Origin: Auriscalpium vulgare
Taxonomy: Eukaryota > Basidiomycota > Agaricomycetes > Russulales > Auriscalpiaceae
Assembly (NCBI GenBank): GCA_019915015.1
Contig: JAHBBC010000007.1
Location: 930,001-994,000, forward strand
DNA length: 64,000 bases
Direction of reading: 5' to 3'
Part shown: piece by piece, positions 56,997 through 64,000 of the stretch
Layout: each line of letters begins with the position of its first letter
Position numbering within the stretch: the stretch's first letter is position 1
The notes under the pieces: generated by a model
The model's input: the letters and a program-made list of their open reading frames with translations, nothing else
Database searches by the model: none
Told to the model about the DNA's origin: nothing
Made by a program: the position numbers and the translations under genes

Positions 56997-58384
56997 TCAG
57001 AAAAGACCATCGAGAACCTTCCTGGATGCCTCGACACCGAGCTGCACACCTGTTCAGTACCCGCACAGTCAGAGAAGGACAACAACTTACGAATGTCGCC
57101 GCATTTGCGGGGAAGGCCTGGAACATGTTATTAGCTACGTATAGGATTTCACGATTCGCAACGTACCCTTGCCATTGCGGGTCCAAAGCCTTTCCAAAGC
57201 GCCTTGACGCCGTCTTGCGCAATCGTCTTGCGTGCGCAGTCCATGAAACCAGAGTATGTGCCCGTCGGCGCCGACTGAATCCTCGATTTCAAGACCTGTT
57301 TTGTTCTCGTGAGCAGGTCCCCGCCAGCGATACGGTAGCTGGACGCACGTCTGGCGGAATGGCGATGGCCCACATGGCGACACCAGCAGTACCCCCGGCA
57401 AGGATGACGGCACCAATGTTCAGGTCCGCAGGAGACGCACCAGCTGGTGTGAGCGCTTTCTTGGTAACCTCGTAAGCAGCGAAGTAGCTGGACCAGGGAA
57501 TCAGCATCCAGCGCGTGGGCAGATAGGAGAGGTGCTCACGCGGCACTTCCTGGACCGTCACGAGCAATGGTAGCGAACGTTCCGCGGTATATGCTCCTGA
57601 TACCACCCTCCTTGTAGAGATGTCCCAGCACATCGAACACGCCCTTGTACTTATGCTCCACCCCTCCCTGGCCTTGCACCTATCTCAAAGTTAACACAAT
57701 TCGGGCTCCAAGGGGCTCGCGCACCTGCAGCAGAACTTTCGCCCTCTCCACAGGAGCTGTGACAGCAGTTGTCGGAATAGCAGATAGGAAACCAGCAGCG
57801 GCGAGCTCGCCCGTCGACAAGGTCTGTGATGTCCGGTTGGGTGTCACAGCAAATATGAGCTTCTTTGACGCATCGTATGCCTGTGGAACGCGTCAGACGG
57901 AGAATTAGGGCGTCCACGAGAAAGCATACCCAAAATGATAGCGCGAAGATCGGTGTTACGCCTAGTATTGGGGGCACGACCCCTCGGTAAAGACTGCATG
58001 GAGAGGAGACATGGGCCCAAGATCCAGAGTAGCCACGCGAGAACGCACCCAGTAGCCCCATCTCGTGCCAGTGTCTTCCGAACGACATCAAGACCACCTG
58101 TGTAGGATCCTGGTGGTGCGGTCTGCAGTCGCGTCTTGGTCAAATCAAATGGGTGTCCTGCGAGTCGCGTCGCGTAAGTGTGGCGAGCCCCTCCCTGCAA
58201 GGCACACCAAACACACCTACAAGCACCGCAGATATGCCTCCAAAGCCGCCTGCTATGAACGACTTGATATTGTCTGCCGCCGCCGACGCCGCCTTGGCCT
58301 CCACAGGTTCTGTTGACGCTGTGCTCTGGGAGGGGAGTCAGAGGTCATTGCCCATGACGAGGCAAACCGTCTGCCGCTCACCAT
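56997..58384 (-). CDS. CRC1: Mitochondrial carnitine/acylcarnitine carrier (SLC25A20/Crc1 type)
   Basis: Exchanges acylcarnitine for carnitine across the inner mitochondrial membrane, feeding acetyl or acyl units from peroxisomes to mitochondria. Three mitochondrial-carrier repeats show the P-x-[DE]-x-x-[KR] motifs: [24 protein letters not shown] and IPPDVLKSRIQ. Other marks are [35 protein letters not shown] and [20 protein letters not shown]. After the last intron the end is [14 protein letters not shown]. The first exon contributes only the ATG (58382-58384): the intron starts directly after it (GTGAGC), and the next exon begins [13 protein letters not shown]. Without that splice the frame is stopped. 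About eight short introns. The substrate call rests on overall similarity to Crc1. Confidence 0.85.
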
Positions 58385-58805
58385 GGTTGCGGGAGGAAGG
58401 AAAGCGGTCTGAATTGTTGGGGGATTGCTGGGGCCCACTCAAAAGATCGGACGGTGTTATGAGGAGAGCCGCGAGCGTGTTGCGCGTGATTTACACGCGA
58501 TCTAACCCCCCGCGTTCCGGCTTCATCTTATCGAGATTAGATGCGGGGTCAACTTTGGTCCCGCGCGGGGCACGGCGTTCGTCGTCTCCGTGCTAACGTT
58601 GGCAGACTTTACAAAACAGACAAATACCGTCGACGCGTCGCTTCGCGATCGGGTTTCGAAGGTCTTCTCAGTGCATCTCGTCTGGCCTCGAAGCAACAAG
58701 CCAACTTCCCACTCACACGCTTGCGAACATGATACATTGACGCCTCCAATAAAGCAAGGTCTAGAATACAGATAGGTTACGCATCGTCCCTCCCAGCACA
58801 GTCAG
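58385..58805. promoter_or_regulatory. Intergenic: promoter of CRC1 and 3' flank of fasciclin gene
   Basis: No gene recognised. Confidence 0.3.
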
Positions 58806-61622
58806 CTACTGTTCACCATCATCCGCCACAAATCCCCCGACGGGCTCGTATGTCGCCTCCGTCCTGTCCCACCTCCATACAACCCGTACACCCCAGAAGA
58901 ACAAGCCGATCAGCAGCACGCCTAGGACGGCCCCCGCAAGCGGCACCCCAGACTCACGCCACCACGGAGGCTCGTATGGGATGAGGAGGCGGTCGATTTG
59001 GATGACGCCGCCAGACCCGCCGCCCGTCGTCGCGCGGCCCCACGCGACAATCTGTGCCCAGTCCGCGCGCGCACCTGTGCCCCGTGCATCCTTAATCCCT
59101 ACAATGACGCCGCCGTCACCTCCAACTTCGCGGAACACGACATCTCCGTATTCTGTGCTCGGCGAGAGCAGCGTCGCGTATGTGTCCGAGTCATCGAACC
59201 GTAACGGACGGTTGTTGTTCGGCACGTCCACGTCCACGACAGACTTGGGCGTCTTGATGAGGTGCTGGCCGACGATAGCCTGTAACACGCGCTCGTCAGC
59301 GTAGAGCTGTGTCAAATTCATGTTGTTGAAGGCGTCGTCGTTCGGGCAGAGGAGCGTCCAACCAGTCCCCGAGACACCTTCGCGGGCCCATGGAGAGTCT
59401 TCCGGCGGCGCCGTCCCGTTCAAGATCCAATCCATGCCAGCTTTGACGATCATGCTGGTCATTGTAGTGGACTTTGCGGCTTTAACGAGCTTGCCCACTG
59501 TGAGGTGAACCGAGCGGGGAATGAGCACGTCGGAAAGCTCGTGAACCACGCCGGTCCGGGAAAGCGTGTTGGTTGGGAAAGTTTCCGATCTCAGGCCAGC
59601 CCATCCACCACTCGCATTCAGTATGATGGATCCGTTGGAGGTACGCTCCACGTGGATGTCAGAGCCTTCGAGCGTTGCGTATGTCCTCGAGGACGAGTTC
59701 TGCAGACTCCGGGAGTATACAACATCGTCAATCATATGGTGAAGGATGACGCGCTCCAGGTCCCCCTTGGACGAGGAGGACAAGAGATGCGCACTGACGA
59801 GCATGCCCAAGCGTTTGAAAGCCTCGTTGCGTGGGATGAGCAATGACGTGCGCGGAGTAGCCTTAATCATGTCTGAGAGCTCCGCTGAGAAGACGGCAGT
59901 CAAGAAAGAAGAGAGTTCGAGATTGGGGGAAGCAACCTGGATAGAATCGCTTGGAGGGGTGAGCGGACGTGATATGAAGTAAATGACTGTGTTGTTGATT
60001 TCCACTGCATATACTCTGCTTAAGCCGTTTGTCGACGTTGCCAATAAGAATGTACATACAAGGTTCCCCCACAACCAGGGCACCACCGAACCGTATCGAG
60101 GGCGAGGCTCCGGCCTTCTTCTTTTTGTCATCACTGACTTCGACTTCTAAGACTTGTCCACCGCCGTCCAAACCAGGCTCGTCAAGCTCTGTCGTCACGA
60201 GATCCATATCCTTCAGCGACTTCGGTGTCCATCGACCAGGAAGGAAGTGGTACTTCAGCATGCGACGAAGCTCTTCGCTGCCTTTCGCCGGGAGGTCATC
60301 GGCTTCGAACAGCGCGAGGACGTCGTCTTGTGGCGCGAGAATCGTAATCTTCGAGTTGGTGTCGTTGACGAAGTGCGTCAGATCGACAGAGCGTATTAGA
60401 GATATGAAGTTTGTGCAGTTCAGAGTAAGAAGGAATTTCTCCGGGGTCAGTTGGAGGGCGCCGGGAGGGATGAGCAGGGAAGACACGGTATGCAGGACGC
60501 CGTTTGAGGCATAGATGTCAGGCTGACGGAGCTCGGCGTGAGATACCATGACTTTGCCTGGAGTCGAAACAATCTCCAGCTGTTGCCCATCAACTGTTGT
60601 CACTATTCTTCCGGTCAGGGACAGCGTTATGCATCGTGAATGGTATGGTACGAACGATTGATAGCGGGTTTAAATGACTCGGACCACTTGACGCCCTTCT
60701 GCACGACTGCATGCATCTCGAATATCTGGTGCAGGTCATCGGTGGCGAACTCGCTCTCCAGATACAAGCGCTCTATGGGATGGAGAACGTCCCAGGCGGA
60801 GTCGACAGGCACGAATACAGTGAGCTCCGCAGTCTCGTTAAGGCGGCGCACGATCTCAGGCGTCAGGATTCTGTTAAAATATGAGATGGAGGATTGGTTG
60901 GCTACAGCGACCGCTGCACGTGTATGCCGGTCAGTAGACGCAAGGCACGCATGGAATGAGAACGCACCCAGACTAGGAGGCACATTCAAGATGTCATCTA
61001 TACCGACGAGGATACCATTCGATGCCACCTCAAGACCCTTGATGGCCTTTGCTCCACCCTGACCGAACGCGTCTACGCCCACGCGCAGGTCGCCCTCTTT
61101 GACGGTCAGCCGTAGCCGCTGAGGTTCTCCCCCCAACGTGCCGGCAGGTATCGGTAGCCAAGGTGGTCGAGGAGGAGGTTCATCGGCTGGAGGCTCAGAG
61201 GGCTCCAAGGGGAAGTGCAGGGTCTTTGTTACTAGGATATCCTGGTCTTGAGGGAGAGTTACAGTGTAATTGAGTAAGTGGTAGAATAATTCTTGGCGGA
61301 GCTGGTCCTTGACATTATCTCCGAGAAGGAGGTCCTCGTCGCGAAGAGCATCGCGCCAGAGGGAATTACGGGAGGAGTGTCGGCGAATGGCATCGTTGGT
61401 GGGGGCAAAGAAAGTGCTGCCGTTGAGCCTATTGAGGGTGGGTATGAGCTTTGCGCGCTGGAGGAGGCGGAGGATGGAAGTGTAGTCGGGGTCGTCGGAG
61501 AGCTTGTCCACGAGGGTGGACGAGAAAGCGGGTGGTGGCGCGTGCAGGGCAGCCTGTGAGTCTATGGCGGCGGCGAGGGGGATGGCGACGAGGAGCGAGA
61601 GGGGTATTGAGGCGAGACGCAT
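58806..61622 (-). CDS. Fasciclin (FAS1) repeat membrane protein
   Basis: Cell-surface or vacuolar adhesion-type protein. A signal peptide (MRLASIPLSLLVAIPLAAA) is followed by about five FAS1 units: DDPDYTSILRLLQRAKLIPT with STFFAPTNDAI; SISYFNRILTPEIVRRLNE with LTVFVPVDSAW; FLLTLNCTNFISLIRSVDLT with ITILAPQDDVL; SSFLTAVFSAELSDMIKATP with SLLIPRNEAF; and VGKLVKAAKSTTMTSMIVKA with WTLLCPNDDAFNNMN. The H-box-like YHLLNY, KYHFLP and HHMIDD match FAS1 H2 motifs. A membrane helix (PLAGAVLGVLLIGLFFWGV) precedes a short acidic tail. The upstream gene is divergent (RAV1, 241 bp). Few introns, about four. The ligand is unknown. Confidence 0.85.
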
Positions 61623-61863
61623 GGGAGCAAAGAGAGTGCGGACAGCGGGGGAGACGGGGAGTTAAATACGGGGTCGTGGTTCATGGAAAGCGCAGCAAGG
61701 CTGGCACGACATGCCCCGGTTGGTCGATGACGCGGGCACGCCTCTCCCGCGCGGCACACAGTCACGGGCTCGCGCGGACACAGACGCCAGAGCAGACGCG
61801 TCCTGCCGTCGACATCGTCGTCCGGGTCCTCCAGCATGCGCCCACCGCTCTGACCCCACACCC

Positions 61864-64000
61864 ATGCTCGACCTCCTTCGCACATTTGCCGGCGCGCCCG
61901 CCAAGGGCTTGCAGTACCTCGTCCTTCCGACCGAAACCTTGCTGGTGCATACACCTGCCATTTTGCCCTTTTGAATGGAACTGATCATTCCTTTCGATCG
62001 TGCAGCTGTATCCATCAGCCGATACAGTTGTTATTCTTCATGCCGATAGCCTCCGTCTCCTGCGCGTCCTCGCCTTCTGGGAGGTGTTCCCCGGAACACA
62101 GCATGCCCCGGAGCCCATCACTTTCCTTGCAGTCGACCCAGCCATGAAACTCGTACGTGGTCATTCTCTCGAGCATCACAAGCCCTCCTCAGAGTCACCC
62201 CAAGATAGTCGCCGCTGCAGGCTCCCGCGTGGCCGCCTGGTCCCTTTCCGGCGTGCAGAGTTCCACTTGGCGCGTTCATTCGTCCCTGATACTCCCCGAG
62301 CGCCAGATTGTAACCGCCCTCAACTGCAGATCTGGTATGTAGGACCGCCGTCGCACCCCCCGCACATCCCTAATCCGTCTCATTGCTGTGGGCTAGGGCT
62401 CCTTGCGCTAGGCAGCGAATCCAGCCTAGCCGTGTACACCCTCATCCTGGAGAACGATCTGCCTACATGGTCCAACAAATGGTCATTCAGGTGCGCTCTT
62501 CTCTGGGGCCTCCTTGACGATGGCCTTACGTTAGTTAGTGTCACCACCCCTTCTCGTGTGCGCTTCTCGCCATCCTTCATGTACATTGCTACTACGTCGC
62601 AGGTATGTCATGGACTTGGTGCAGCGATTCGCTCTTTGACCAATCCATAGCAAGATAACGTAGTGCGCATATACCTGACGACGTCAGGTCGTCAGACCCA
62701 GGCGATCTCGCATCCCAGACCACTATCCAATATAACCTGGCGCCATGCACAGGCATCCAGTCGGTATGTCCATCCCACTGTCAGTCAATAACGAATCTTT
62801 ACGCGTCTTCAGCGATGACCTCATCCTCTACACTATCACTTCCGATGCGACCCTACGGATCTTTATGCCTGTTTTAGACTCTCCTCAACATGTGCAGCTC
62901 CACGCATCATTGGACCTATTCTCCTCAATTCCGTCTTCCTCAGAATCATCATCCGATGATGTGCATTCCAGCGTCTACTGGTTAGACAGAGAAATTATCG
63001 GAGACTCCCTTGCACACATCCTGAAAAGTATGCCCGACGTAGACGATACGAAGACACGACGAGTGAGGGATATCAAAGAGGACGGCTGGGACCTATTTCT
63101 GCGAGTGCTCTCTGATGGGTCTATAGTCGTCCGAGCGGTCGCCGTAGGTGTTTATCTGATGCATTACCAAGATCTGAATTCACACCCGGGTCAGAATATA
63201 GACCATCGACCACCGAAACTCCTCAAGCAGTTCACTCTGCTGCAGAGTTGGCCATCTGCATTTCCGCGGGTTCCTACTCACCTCTACGTCCTTCCAAACC
63301 CAGGGAAATCGACTCTGACACTCATCACATCGTCGCCGCTCTCCACCCTTGCGCTAGAACCTCTCAATTTCTTTGACGCCCGAGCAGAAGGCCTCACATT
63401 GCAGGCGCAAGGCGAAGTCCGCGTTCTAGAAGAGGAGTCGCGAATATCTCGCTTTGTCCGTACTCCGGACGGCAAGGGAGTCGCTGTTGTAAGGGAGAAC
63501 GGAGGCGAGGCGTGGTTGGTGCATGATCGAGGCTCGAAGCTCGTGCGATCCGCCCGCTGGCCTGCGGAAGACCACGTCGTGGTTCTCGATGGAGGTCTTA
63601 CACACTCTCTTCTGCATTCAAACGTCATGCTAAACTCACGACAGGCCGTACATTCGCGACATACTCCAGAAACGACGGCAACCTGACTCTTCACACCACG
63701 CCTCCACAAGCCCTTGCCATCCCTTTGATATCCTCGCTCTTCTCTCTCCCACCGTCATCTGCTGGACCCCACGAATGCATCTTCGGGATCACTTCCGGCA
63801 CGACCCCTTCCATCCTGCACATACACGCCATCCAGACGCCCGGTCCGACGCTCCAACTCAAGTCACATACAACCCTTCCCTTGCGTGGGCCTGCCGCATT
63901 CATCGTTCCCGTGGATCCTATGGCGTGGAAGGGCGCAAGCGCAGACCCAGATCACGACGTGTTGTTGAGTGTCGCGCAGGATGGCGAGCTCATGTTCTGG
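61864..64000 (+). CDS. RAV1: RAVE complex subunit Rav1 (DmX-like), 3' end outside window
   Basis: Scaffold of the RAVE complex, which reassembles V1 and Vo sectors of the vacuolar ATPase. The start MLDLLRTFAGAPAKGLQYL is followed, across several 45-60 nt introns, by N-terminal WD-propeller sequence: IVAAAGSRVAAWSL, TWRVHSSLILPERQIVTALN, LLALGSESSLAVYTLILEND, VRFSPSFMYIATTS, DNVVRIYLTTSGRQTQAISH, DLILYTITSDATLRIFMPVL and GWDLFLRVLSDGSIVVRAV. An intron at 63594-63644 leads to TYSRNDGNLTLHTTPPQ. The frame is still open at the last base (VAQDGELMFW). The C-terminal Rav1p domain lies beyond the window, so the call rests on the propeller part. Confidence 0.78.

Noticed and set aside
1..64000. CRISPR arrays, insertion sequences, bacterial operons, rRNA
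   Set aside because: No regularly spaced repeats, transposase frames or ribosomal RNA-like stretches were seen; gene structure is eukaryotic throughout.

Overview
The window is nuclear DNA from a filamentous basidiomycete, most likely an Agaricomycete near the Polyporales. The signs are a GC-rich, gene-dense layout, almost every gene broken by 45-60 nt introns, and characteristic fungal families: a Zn2Cys6 regulator with a fungal transcription-factor domain, KRE6/SKN1 beta-glucan proteins, inositol-type glucosylceramide synthase, Ima1, SNAP43, UBE2O and RAV1. The species call is inference; the sequence alone does not fix the genus. All coding models below were built by hand from reading frames, splice sites and protein-family motifs.

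Layout. 1-5310 is the 3' part of a CHD/Mi-2 (Mit1-like) chromatin remodeler. It is followed by a degenerate RNase III plus dsRBD protein (5614-6732) and a second SNF2 translocase that carries a RING finger and a SUMO-interacting motif (7270-11567). A Zn2Cys6 regulator (minus, 11892-15341) is divergent from YOP1 (15594-16384). Exocyst SEC3, glucosylceramide synthase and a TatD nuclease follow on the minus strand (16556-24050). The TatD gene is divergent from a PTS2-tagged peroxisomal 3-ketoacyl-CoA thiolase (24501-26074). Next come a membrane-anchored heparinase II/III-like enzyme, a Ser-rich single-pass membrane protein and IMA1.

33.2-38.3 kb is the least ordinary part. A short gene resembling the N-terminal half of DUF3435 (tyrosine-recombinase-like) proteins shares a 118-bp promoter with IMA1. 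It is followed by 3.4 kb that is nearly empty but holds coding relics, a long hairpin, and an intron-containing tRNA-Ser(AGA) with a duplicated 3' fragment beside it.

38.3-45.0 kb holds two KRE6/SKN1-type GH16 paralogs pointing away from each other with SNAPC1 between them. After that: an unrecognised repeat protein with a likely frameshift (45648-46670), UBE2O and an F-box protein sharing a ~100-bp promoter, ARG2 (mitochondrial N-acetylglutamate synthase), an unrecognised conserved protein, the carnitine/acylcarnitine carrier CRC1, a five-fasciclin membrane protein, and the 5' part of RAV1 running off the window.

Functional links. Thiolase and CRC1 belong to the same route: peroxisomal beta-oxidation and acyl-carnitine entry into mitochondria. 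SEC3, YOP1, the KRE6 pair and glucosylceramide synthase all serve secretion and surface building. I see no biosynthetic cluster, CRISPR array, intact transposon or insertion sequence. The most interesting signals are two consecutive non-canonical introns (AT-AC then GC-AG) in the thiolase gene, and the recombinase-like gene next to the gene-poor, tRNA-bounded block.
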